Origin: DASPKO01 sp035628055
Lineage (GTDB): Bacteria > Planctomycetota > Phycisphaerae > Phycisphaerales > UBA1924
Direction of reading: 5' to 3'
Assembly (NCBI GenBank): GCA_035628055.1
Contig: DASPKO010000143.1
Span: forward strand, 1-7,253
DNA length: 7,253 nt
Position 1 is the stretch's first letter. The number at the start of each line of letters is the position of its first letter. The position numbers and the translations under genes were made by a program. Below the pieces are notes generated by a model. That model did no database searches. It worked only from the letters and a program-made list of their open reading frames with translations, and was not told where the DNA came from. This document shows positions 1 to 5,597 of the stretch, one piece after another.

Positions 1-602
1 GATCCCTCGAGCGCATCGAAGCCTTCCTGCGACGCCGCCCCCGGGTCTGGCGCCTCCTCAACGCCCGGGCCGACCGCCGCGCCGCCGACATCAACGCGCG
101 GGCCCAACCCCTCGTCACGGCGGAAACCAGGCCCATCGCCGTCATCGTGGGCTACGGCCCCGTCGGGCGCCTGGTCGACGCGCTGCTCCGCGACGCCGGG
201 GTTCAGACGGTCATCGTCGACATGAATATCGACACGGTGCGCGCCCTGACGAGGTCCGGCCGGCTCGCGATCTACGGCGACGCCACCCGCCGGGAAGTCC
301 TGGAGCACGCCGGCATCCGCCGCGCCGTCCACCTGGTCGTGACGCTGCCCAGCGCCACGGGCCGCGGAGCGCTGGTGCTCACGGCGCGCGAGCTCAGCCC
401 CGAGGTCGAGATCATCGTCCGCGCCCGCCATCTCGCCGAGCGCGAGTCCCTACTCCAGGCCGGCGCCGGCCGCATCATCTTCGAAGAGGGCGAGGCGGGG
501 ATCGCCCTCGCCAGGCACGTCATGGAGCGGCGCGGCCTCGACCGCCAGACCATCGACGGACTGCTCGGCGCCGTCCGCAAGGTCTGGCGCATGGAAGAGT
601 GA
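1..602 (+). CDS. Kef-type cation:proton antiporter, C-terminal RCK/TrkA-N domain (partial, 5' end missing)
   Basis: The frame is open from base 3 through the left edge to the TGA at 600-602, giving 199 visible residues; the GTG at 147 lies inside the nucleotide fold and is not a credible start. Residues 1-44 are a basic cytoplasmic linker (RRRPRVWRLLNAR) of the kind that follows the last membrane helix of CPA2/Kef antiporters. A Rossmann TrkA-N domain starts at about 45: VIVGYGPVG is the dinucleotide loop (glycines 50, 52, 55), Asp73 ends the second strand where NAD(H) ribose is normally bound, and YGDAT (91-95) is the usual next motif. In this family the RCK domain senses nucleotide or redox state and gates K+ or Na+/H+ exchange across the inner membrane. 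The closest well-known relatives are YbaL and KefB/KefC; the missing transmembrane part prevents a choice. It converges with the NIF3 gene, 21 bases away, with no strong terminator between. Confidence 0.85.
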   Translation, partial: SLERIEAFLRRRPRVWRLLNARADRRAADINARAQPLVTAETRPIAVIVGYGPVGRLVDALLRDAGVQTVIVDMNIDTVRALTRSGRLAIYGDATRREVLEHAGIRRAVHLVVTLPSATGRGALVLTARELSPEVEIIVRARHLAERESLLQAGAGRIIFEEGEAGIALARHVMERRGLDRQTIDGLLGAVRKVWRMEE

Positions 603-623
603 CCCGCGGAGTTCCCCGCCCCG

Positions 624-1766
624 CTACACCCACCGGCCCGGGCTCCGATCCGCCCCGCTCACCACCACCTCCACGCCCGGCAGCTCGGCCTCCAGCCGCC
701 GCGCCAGCACCGGCAAGTACCCCCGCTCCGTCTCGGTGTGCCCCGCCAGCACCACGCTCAGGCCCAGGTCCAGGCAGGCCAGCACGTCGTGGTGCTTCAT
801 CTCTCCCGCGACATACACCCCACAGCCCGCGCGGGCCGCGGCCTCGGCAAGCGCAAAGCCCGACCCCGGGCAGACCCCCACGCGCTCCGCGCTCCCGGTC
901 CCGCCCGGGGCCCGGGCCACCAGCACGCCCTCCACTCCCAGGTGCCGCTTCAGGTTGGCCGCTATCCCTTCGGCGCCCATCGGCCGCGCGAGCTCCACCA
1001 CCCGCCCCGCGCCCACGTCCGCCTGCGGGCGCGCCACCACCTGGTACACGTCCACGCCCGGCTGCTCGTACGGGTGCGCACGGCGCAGCGCTTCCAGCAC
1101 CGCCAGCAGGTCGCCCGGTGCGCACACCATCTCCAGCCGCAGCTCGCTCACCCGCTCCAGCCGGCCCGCCTCCCCCACCGCCGGTGACGTTCCCGGCCCG
1201 CCCACGAACGTCCCCGTGCCCGGCGCCGCGAACGAGCAGAGCGTGTACCCGCCGATCCGCCCGGCGCCCGCCCCGGCCAAGGCCGCACGCACCCCGTCGG
1301 CCGCCTCAGCCGGAAGAAACGTGACCACCTTGAGCTCTTCCCCGGGCCTCAAACTCTGGTGCGGCCTGAGCACGCGGCGCGGCCCCGCCTCACCCCCCGC
1401 GCCCGCGACGCCGTCGGCCAGCCAGTCCGTCACGCCCCCCGGCGCGGCGTCCAGGGCCGTGTGCGGGCTGTACAGGGCCATCCCCGCCGCCAGCACCCGC
1501 TGCAGCGCCTCCCCGCGCGTCCCCGCCCCCTGCCCCAGCCGGCGCAGCGGCGCAAAGATCGGCGGGTGATACGCCACGACCGCCGAGGCCCGCGCCCCCA
1601 CCGCCTCCTCGGCCACGCCCGCGCTCAGATCGATCGTCAGCACCACCGGCCCACGCAGCGGCGCCGCGTCGAGCCCCGCGAGCAGGCCCACGTTGTCCCA
1701 GGGCTCGGCCAGCTCGCGCGGCGCGATCCGCTCGAGCGCCAACGCCAGCTCACCCACGGTCCGCAT
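624..1766 (-). CDS. NIF3/DUF34 family dinuclear metal-centre protein (GTP cyclohydrolase I type 2 homologue)
   Basis: A 380-residue member of the NIF3 (DUF34, YbgI/YqfO) family. Conserved blocks, in order: PWDNVGLL (22-29), AYHPPIF (65-71), YSPHTALDAAPGGV (99-112), GEMKHHDVL (321-329), GHTETERGYLP (342-352) and the terminal SGADRSP. Expected metal ligands are His67, Asp106, His343 and Glu347; the position that is the first His of the HH pair in E. coli YbgI is Tyr66 here. The length and the block RLEMVCAPGDLLAVLEALRR followed by HPYEQPGVDVY show the PII/CutA-like insertion found in Bacillus YqfO-type members. The family forms hexameric rings with two metals per subunit; its physiological reaction is unsettled, although GTP cyclohydrolase activity has been reported for some members. 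The ATG at 1764-1766 is preceded by AGGA (1774-1777) at 7-base spacing. It diverges from the peptidase gene and converges with the antiporter. Confidence 0.93.
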   Translation of the reverse strand: MRTVGELALALERIAPRELAEPWDNVGLLAGLDAAPLRGPVVLTIDLSAGVAEEAVGARASAVVAYHPPIFAPLRRLGQGAGTRGEALQRVLAAGMALYSPHTALDAAPGGVTDWLADGVAGAGGEAGPRRVLRPHQSLRPGEELKVVTFLPAEAADGVRAALAGAGAGRIGGYTLCSFAAPGTGTFVGGPGTSPAVGEAGRLERVSELRLEMVCAPGDLLAVLEALRRAHPYEQPGVDVYQVVARPQADVGAGRVVELARPMGAEGIAANLKRHLGVEGVLVARAPGGTGSAERVGVCPGSGFALAEAAARAGCGVYVAGEMKHHDVLACLDLGLSVVLAGHTETERGYLPVLARRLEAELPGVEVVVSGADRSPGRWV

Positions 1767-1790
1767 GCCCCCATCCTAAACAGAGCCCGC

Positions 1791-1803
1791 GGCGGTAGCC
1801 GCC
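1791..1803. promoter_or_regulatory. GC dyad in the divergent spacer between the NIF3 and peptidase genes
   Basis: GGCGG-TAG-CCGCC is a perfect 5-base-pair inverted repeat with a 3-base loop in the 53-base spacer (1767-1819). It could be an operator shared by the two genes or a small hairpin in the peptidase 5' leader, ending 16 bases before the ATG. No convincing -35/-10 pair is visible in this spacer on either strand. Short GC palindromes arise easily in DNA of this composition, so confidence is low. Confidence 0.25.
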
Positions 1804-1819
1804 CGCCAACAATCCGCGC

Positions 1820-3232
1820 ATGCGCATGACCCCCCGCGCCCGCATCCTCGCGCCGCTCGCACTCCTGGCGCTCTCGGTTCCGAGTCACCTCGCGCCGGCG
1901 GCGCCGCCCGCCCCGCCGACCCCGAACGCCGCTGCGCCCCAGCCCGCGCCGCGCCCCGCCCCGGCCCCGTTGGGCCGGGACGAGCCCGAGGCCGCGCGCA
2001 TCAGGCTCGAGATCGGCCAGGCCCTGCGCCAGATGGAAGCCGCGGTCCTCGCCGCCAACCAGGAGGCCTATCTCGCCTGGGTCGTGCCCGCGGAGTCCGA
2101 CCCCGTCTTCCGCACCGAGCAGGTCAACTGGGCCAAGGACCTGGGACGGCACGTGCCCGCCGAGTTCACCCTGGAGATCGTCGACCCCGCGGCGCCGCAA
2201 GTCGGCGACGCGGGGGCCCCGGGTCCGGCCGCCGCCGCCCCGCCGGACCAGCCCGTCCCACCCCCGCCCGGCACCCCCGACGACCCCGCCGTTCCCCCAC
2301 CCGTCTATACCGCAAATGAGGCCCGGTTCACCCTCCGCATGACCTGGCGCATGCCCCCCGCCCCGCCGCGCGACGACCCCGCGGCCGAGCCCGTGCCCAA
2401 GCGCGAGCGCCGCGTCTCCTTCCCTGTTCGCTTCGTCCGCCTGCCGCTCTCGGGCCGCTGGTACTACGCCGGCGAGGATTGGGCGAGCGTCACCGGGGCC
2501 GCGTACGCCCCGGACTCGGGCCCCGTCGTCGTGAAGTACCTGGGCGACAGCCGGGACATCGCCGAGCGCGTCGCGGAGACGCTCCCGCGCGTGCGCCGGC
2601 GCGTCGACGAGGGATTCGAGTACCGCCCCGCCATCACCCAGGAGGTGAAGCTCTACCCGAGCATGCGCCACCTGCAGGCCTCGATCTACCTCAGCTACGC
2701 CGACCCGCTCTCGGGCTGGAACGAGCCCGGCGAGGCGATCAAGATCCTCGCCCGCGAGAACATGATGGCCGGCGCCCTCGAGCCCCTCCTCGCCCACGAG
2801 TACGGGCACGTCGCCACCTTCGAGTTGGGCGAGCACGCGACCAAGATGCCCTGGTGGCTCGTCGAGGGTGTCGCCGAGCTGGCCGCCGAGGCCTTCAGCC
2901 CGGGCCTCGCCGACGCCAGCCGCGCCGCCGTCGAGAGCTGGGCGCGCCGCGGCCGGCTCGCTCCCTGGGAGCCCATGGCCGACTTCTATACCTGCCCGCC
3001 CCGCTACCACGGGCACGTCTACCGCCAGGGCCACCACCTCCTCGGCTTCGTCTCCGAGACCTTCGGCCGGACCAAGCGCAACCAGTGGCTCACGCTCATG
3101 GCCCGCGGCGGCACCCTCGACGAGGCGACCGCGGGCGCGCTCGGTCTCTCCTGGGCCCAGCTCGACGAGCGCTGGCGCGCGACGCTCCCCACCGCCGAGC
3201 CGCCCCAGCCCGAGCCGGACCCAGAGCCGTAG
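1820..3232 (+). CDS. exported HEYGH zinc metallopeptidase (peptidase MA-like / gluzincin family)
   Basis: A 470-residue protein. Residues 1-27 look like a signal peptide: Arg-rich start, hydrophobic core ILAPLALLALSV, small residues after it, so export to periplasm or outer membrane is likely. An Ala/Pro linker (about 25-53) leads to an alpha+beta region (about 57-225) that resembles an NTF2-like fold by eye and is split by a second Pro/Ala/Asp-rich linker (about 130-161). The catalytic part (about 230-455) has HEYGH at 326-330 and a Glu at 349 in WWLVEGVAE. That HExxH-18 residues-E spacing and the EGxAE context fit gluzincin (MA-clan) zinc peptidases of the peptidase_MA_2 type: His326, His330 and Glu349 would bind zinc and Glu327 act as base. 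The tail PPQPEPDPEP is Pro/Glu-rich. Substrate unknown. ATG 1820 is used because it begins the signal peptide; a second ATG lies at 1826, and no Shine-Dalgarno site is visible before either. Confidence 0.88.
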   Translation: MRMTPRARILAPLALLALSVPSHLAPAAPPAPPTPNAAAPQPAPRPAPAPLGRDEPEAARIRLEIGQALRQMEAAVLAANQEAYLAWVVPAESDPVFRTEQVNWAKDLGRHVPAEFTLEIVDPAAPQVGDAGAPGPAAAAPPDQPVPPPPGTPDDPAVPPPVYTANEARFTLRMTWRMPPAPPRDDPAAEPVPKRERRVSFPVRFVRLPLSGRWYYAGEDWASVTGAAYAPDSGPVVVKYLGDSRDIAERVAETLPRVRRRVDEGFEYRPAITQEVKLYPSMRHLQASIYLSYADPLSGWNEPGEAIKILARENMMAGALEPLLAHEYGHVATFELGEHATKMPWWLVEGVAELAAEAFSPGLADASRAAVESWARRGRLAPWEPMADFYTCPPRYHGHVYRQGHHLLGFVSETFGRTKRNQWLTLMARGGTLDEATAGALGLSWAQLDERWRATLPTAEPPQPEPDPEP

Positions 3233-3303
3233 ACCAAGCCCGAGCCGCAAACAAGGCCGAGCCCGAAGCCCCAGCCGCCCCCTGCCTGCCCCCGAGCCGT
3301 CCC

Positions 3304-3332
3304 CGCACGAGCCGCGAGCGCCAGCGAGCGGT
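3304..3332 (+). repeat. interspersed repeat element, copy 1 (direct)
   Basis: Begins CGCACGAGCCGCGAGCG and ends CAGCGAGCGGT. The core 3309-3332 matches the reverse complement of 3447-3470 at 23 of 24 positions. It also has its own dyads: CCGC/GCGG inside, and GAGCCG (3309-3314) with CGGCTC (3338-3343) outside, so it can fold alone. It is probably a small interspersed intergenic repeat, comparable in style to REP elements. I recall similar GAGCCGCGAGCG...AGCGAGCGG strings in planctomycete spacers but cannot confirm this here. Confidence 0.65.
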
Positions 3333-3364
3333 TCCTCCGGCTCTGTACACCCAAGGGCCCAGAT

Positions 3365-3391
3365 CGCACGAGCCGCGCGCCAGCGAGCGGT
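3365..3391 (+). repeat. interspersed repeat element, copy 2 (direct)
   Basis: CGCACGAGCCGCG followed by CGCCAGCGAGCGGT: identical to copy 1 except that two bases (AG) are missing in the middle. It starts 61 bases after copy 1. Together with the inverted copy at 3447-3470 it can form a stem of 7, 4 and 10 base pairs, broken by a 2-base bulge and one mismatch, closing a 55-base loop. Confidence 0.65.
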
Positions 3392-3446
3392 CGCCACGCC
3401 GCCTCCTTCTGCCCGCCCCAGACGCTCGCCGTCCGTCGTCCGGGCT

Positions 3447-3473
3447 ACCGCTCGCTCGCGCTCGCGGCTCGCG
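3447..3473 (-). repeat. interspersed repeat element, copy 3 (inverted)
   Basis: Read on the minus strand it starts CGCGAGCCGCGAGCG and ends AGCGAGCGGT, one mismatch from the 24-base core of copy 1. It is the inverted partner of copies 1 and 2, so a transcript of this spacer could form either of two mutually exclusive long hairpins (copy 1 with 3, or copy 2 with 3). Confidence 0.65.
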
Positions 3474-3527
3474 TCTTCCCTCTGACCTCAGTCTCCGTCT
3501 CCCTGCCTCTGTCTATCCGCGTCCTTG
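3474..3527 (-). repeat. purine-rich degenerate short tandem repeat
   Basis: The plus strand is almost pure C/T here. Read on the minus strand it gives units such as AGACAGAGGC, AGGGAGACGG and AGACTGAGGT, roughly ten bases each with an AGAC/GAGG theme. It directly abuts the inverted repeat copy. It resembles the degenerate ACAGAGG/ACGGAGG tracts seen in spacers of some environmental bacteria, but the units are too diverged to call confidently. Function unknown. Confidence 0.4.
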
Positions 3528-3553
3528 CTTTCGTGCGAGCTCCCACCTTCGTC

Positions 3554-3590
3554 AAAAACAAAAGCGCCGCGCCCGCTCTCGCCAAGGCGC
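3554..3590 (-). terminator. intrinsic terminator of the DUF1579 gene
   Basis: On the minus strand GCGCC (3590-3586) can pair with GGCGC (3568-3564), and the 3' arm is followed at once by TTTTGTTTTT (3563-3554). A T-run of this kind is striking in such GC-rich DNA. It lies 43 bases beyond the stop codon at 3633, the right place for the end of the DUF1579 transcript. The loop is long (17 bases) but can fold further inside. Confidence 0.6.
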
Positions 3591-3632
3591 GACGCCGTGA
3601 TCAGAAACCGTCCCCGCTCCCCCGCTCGAGGC

Positions 3633-4418
3633 TCAGTTGCGCCCGGGCTGGGCCGGGGTGCCGCCGCCGGGCGTCGCGTTCATCTTGGCCGGCGTGGCGG
3701 CGCCGCCCTTGCGGGTGTACACGATCCGGCCCGCCAGGTGCTCCGGCACGCCCTCGCCCCCCTGGTGCATCTCGAAGACCACGCGGTCATCGCTCTCGAT
3801 CTTGAGCGTGTGCCGGAACTTCCAGTTCTTGCCCATCGGGTCCTGGAAGCTGCCGGTGTAGTGGTACGTGTTCGTCGCCGGGTCGAACGTCCCCTCCGAG
3901 GCCATCATGCTCGTGGACATCGTGTCCATCCACGTCGACACATACTTCTTCTTGATGTTGTCGTACCCGGTGTACCCGATCCCGCGGAACGGCATGTTCA
4001 TGAACGAGCTGGTGTACTCCTGCTTCAGCCAGCGCCCGTCCAGCTCCATGGTCATCACCGCCGTGCCCGCGCTCTCCATGGGCGGCGCGCCCGGCTGCAT
4101 CCAGAACGTCGCCTGCGCGTCCCACGTCCCCACGCCCTTGGCCAGCATCTCGTGCTCGCGCCCGGGCATCGCCGCCTTCATCCACGCCATCTCGTCCGGG
4201 CCCATCTCCGGCATGTCCGGCATGCCGGGCTTGTCCGGCTGCGCGGGCCTCTCGGGCATGCCCGGCCGGTCGGGCTGCCCGGGCTTGGCCGGGGCCGCGG
4301 GCTTCGCAGGGGCCGGATGATCGCGCGGGGGCTGGTTCCGCTCCGGCTGGGCCGCCAGCCCGGCCGCCATTGCCATCACCGCCACCCCCGCCATCGCCAT
4401 GAGACCGTTCACCTTCAT
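3633..4418 (-). CDS. secreted DUF1579 domain protein with Pro/Met-rich linker
   Basis: A 261-residue protein. Residues 1-24 form a signal peptide (MKVNG, then a Met/Ala-rich core, cleavage near GLAA|Q), so it is exported. Residues 25-72 are a Pro-rich linker with a twice-repeated 12-residue unit. The rest (about 85-240) matches the DUF1579 family: HEMLAKGVGTWDAQATFW near the start, ELDGRWLKQEY, MPFRGIGYTGYDNIKKKYVSTWMDTMST, then an EGTFDPATNTYHYTG strand pair. The family is a beta-rich fold of unknown biochemical role, common in planctomycetes and often predicted to be periplasmic. The C-terminal tail (TPAKMNATPGGGTPAQPGRN) is low-complexity. ATG 4416-4418 is chosen because it begins the signal peptide and follows AAGGAG at 6-base spacing. 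Expression from its own promoter and a terminator at 3554-3590 suggest a single-gene unit. Confidence 0.92.
   Translation of the reverse strand: MKVNGLMAMAGVAVMAMAAGLAAQPERNQPPRDHPAPAKPAAPAKPGQPDRPGMPERPAQPDKPGMPDMPEMGPDEMAWMKAAMPGREHEMLAKGVGTWDAQATFWMQPGAPPMESAGTAVMTMELDGRWLKQEYTSSFMNMPFRGIGYTGYDNIKKKYVSTWMDTMSTSMMASEGTFDPATNTYHYTGSFQDPMGKNWKFRHTLKIESDDRVVFEMHQGGEGVPEHLAGRIVYTRKGGAATPAKMNATPGGGTPAQPGRN
4203..4274 (-). repeat. 12-residue tandem repeat in the DUF1579 protein linker
   Basis: Residues 49-60 (PDRPGMPERPAQ) and 61-72 (PDKPGMPDMPEM) are adjacent copies of one unit, encoded by 36-base repeats rich in CCGGGC and CATGCC on the plus strand. The unit is followed directly by the folded DUF1579 domain. 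It is probably a flexible spacer between the membrane-exit end and the folded domain, likely variable in copy number between strains. Confidence 0.65.
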
Positions 4419-4424
4419 CGCCGT

Positions 4425-4430
4425 CTCCTT
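4425..4430 (-). promoter_or_regulatory. Shine-Dalgarno site of the DUF1579 gene
   Basis: AAGGAG on the minus strand, six bases before the ATG at 4418. It is the strongest ribosome binding site in the window and fixes the start of this gene. By contrast the peptidase gene shows none. Confidence 0.75.
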
Positions 4431-4557
4431 GTGTTCGTGCCTGTCCGTTGTGCGCTCATGCGTTCCTGTCCCGGCGGCGCCGGGGCACCACCAACGCCCC
4501 GATGCGCCCCGCCGCCTCGCGACGCTTCGTCACCAACCATCACCCAAACAGCGGGTT

Positions 4558-4587
4558 AGAATATCGCTGCTCGGCCGCCCCACGCAA
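4558..4587 (-). promoter_or_regulatory. candidate promoter of the DUF1579 gene
   Basis: On the minus strand TTGCGT (4587-4582) and TATTCT (4563-4558) are 18 bases apart, in a local A/T-rich island that stands out from its surroundings. Three of six and four of six bases match the sigma-70 consensus. Transcription would start about 130 bases before the ATG, leaving a leader that also carries the AAGGAG site. Planctomycete promoter rules are poorly known, so this is tentative. Confidence 0.35.
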
Positions 4588-4604
4588 CAGCAATCCACCT
4601 GTAT

Positions 4605-4617
4605 GCAGGGGGCCTGC
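4605..4617. other. small perfect hairpin just after the CPBP gene
   Basis: GCAGG-GGG-CCTGC is a perfect 5-base-pair stem with a 3-base loop, starting 14 bases past the CPBP stop codon on the minus strand. No T-run follows, so it is not a normal intrinsic terminator; it could protect the 3' end of the transcript or be chance. The rest of 4431-4630 holds only the candidate promoter and no gene. Confidence 0.25.
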
Positions 4618-4630
4618 CTAGGGCGTGGTC

Positions 4631-5587
4631 CTAGTTCCCGGAACGGGCGCCCCCCATCGCCAGCGCCAAGTTCGCGGCGTTGAACGCCGCGTGCATCACC
4701 ACCGGCACCCCGAGCCGGCCCCTCCACTCCATGCCGACACCCAGCGCGATCCCCAGCACCACCAGCCCCGGCAGGACCGCACCCGGCGGCGCCTCTCCCA
4801 GAGCCTGCGCGTGCAGCGCCGCGAAGACCACGCCCGTCACCAGCACCGCCACCCACCGCCGACCGAGCAGCCGCACCAGTCCGCCCTGGAGCAGGCCGCG
4901 GAACACGAGCTCCTCCGTCGCCGGCACCACCGTCACCGCCGCGAGCATGATCGCCCAGGTCCACGGCCCCGAGTGGTCGCGGAGCACGACCAGGGTCTCG
5001 TGCCCGAGCGCCGGAGTCTGGCGCCCCGTCGCCAGCACGTAGGCCGCGGGGGCGAGCAGCATGGCCGCCACGAGCGCCGGCACGCTCGCGGCAAACCCGG
5101 CGAGGCCACCCGGCAGGTCGCTCCACCGCACCACCAGCCCCGCGCGGTGCGCCCCGATCCCGCTCAGCCGCACCGCCAGCAGGCCGGCGAGCAGCCCGCA
5201 CAGGGCGCCCCCCCAGATCATCGCGGCGTGCCGGGCGGGAGCGGCCTGCGCCCCGAGGTTCCCAGCACCCGCCCAGGCGCTCGCGCGCCCCGCCAGGTCG
5301 CTCCCCAGCCCCGCCGCGATCATCACGCCCACCGCCGAGAGAAGCCACACCCAGGCCGAGGGGCCGCCCGCCCCCGCGCCAGCTCCCAGCGCGGGCCCCC
5401 GGACCCGCGAACCAAGCCGAAGAACCCCGCCCCGCCACAGACCCGCCACCACGAGCACCGCCACCCCCGCCGCGACCGTCCCCGTGACCAGATCCCCAGG
5501 GGACGCGGCGCCGGGGCTGCCCGCCCCGCCGCTAGGGGTTCCGCCGGGTATCCCGCTGGCGTGGCCGGAAGCCGTCCCGAGGAGCAC
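4631..5587 (-). CDS. CPBP family intramembrane metalloprotease (CAAX/ABI type)
   Basis: All three CPBP motifs are present: EELVFRG (EExxxR, residues 225-231 counted from the GTG at 5587), FAALH (FxxxH, 255-259) and HAAFN (HxxxN, 299-303). In the family the glutamates and histidines bind a metal inside the membrane, and members act as CAAX-type prenyl proteases, bacteriocin-immunity or other intramembrane proteases. About eight hydrophobic segments are visible, starting at 33-51 (LVTGTVAAGVAVLVVAGLW). The substrate is unknown. The start is uncertain: the frame is open to ATG 5761, deep inside the divergent TrpC-like gene. GTG 5587 is the first start outside that gene and gives 318 residues, but starts at TTG 5635 or GTG 5665 would add a good signal peptide (see findings). 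Between the start and the first helix lies a Gly/Ser/Pro-rich stretch, plausible as an extracytoplasmic linker. Confidence 0.87.
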   Translation of the reverse strand: MLLGTASGHASGIPGGTPSGGAGSPGAASPGDLVTGTVAAGVAVLVVAGLWRGGVLRLGSRVRGPALGAGAGAGGPSAWVWLLSAVGVMIAAGLGSDLAGRASAWAGAGNLGAQAAPARHAAMIWGGALCGLLAGLLAVRLSGIGAHRAGLVVRWSDLPGGLAGFAASVPALVAAMLLAPAAYVLATGRQTPALGHETLVVLRDHSGPWTWAIMLAAVTVVPATEELVFRGLLQGGLVRLLGRRWVAVLVTGVVFAALHAQALGEAPPGAVLPGLVVLGIALGVGMEWRGRLGVPVVMHAAFNAANLALAMGGARSGN

Positions 5588-5597
5588 AATTGCCGCG

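Larger units (their letters stand above)
3233..3632. other. 400-base non-coding spacer between convergent genes
   Basis: This spacer lies between the peptidase stop and the stop of the DUF1579 gene on the other strand. It contains the degenerate continuation of the peptidase Pro/Glu codons (3233-3290), three copies of a 24-base element (3304-3473), a pyrimidine-rich (purine-rich on the minus strand) degenerate repeat (3474-3527) and a minus-strand terminator (3554-3590). Reading frames through it are open only because stop codons are rare at this base composition. They show no start signal, conserved motif or recognisable domain, so I see no gene here. Confidence 0.7.

Noticed and set aside
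605..617. hairpin between the convergent antiporter and NIF3 genes as a terminator
   Set aside because: Only a four-base-pair stem (GCGG/CCGC) and no T-run on either strand; expected by chance at this base composition.
1637..3397. 586-residue open frame on the minus strand, antisense to the peptidase
   Set aside because: It is composed mostly of Gly/Ala/Arg/Val with no domain, overlaps well-supported genes on both sides, and is explained by the codon pattern of the peptidase gene in a stop-poor genome.
3304..3473. possible CRISPR array or insertion-sequence ends
   Set aside because: Only three copies, one inverted, with unequal spacing and no cas gene. There is no transposase frame between or beside the copies and no target-site duplication visible.
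3525..4559. 344-residue open frame on the plus strand over the DUF1579 gene
   Set aside because: Antisense shadow rich in His/Arg/Leu. The minus-strand frame has a signal peptide, a ribosome binding site and family motifs.
4557..4562. TAGAAT as a plus-strand -10 box
   Set aside because: Five of six bases match, but there is no -35 partner and no plus-strand gene downstream; both flanking genes are on the minus strand. The same island serves better as a minus-strand promoter.
5061..5597. N-terminal extension of the TrpC-like frame
   Set aside because: The upstream translation is Pro/Ala/Arg low-complexity and antisense to CPBP transmembrane segments. ATG 5598 sits directly before the conserved N-terminal helix of the family.
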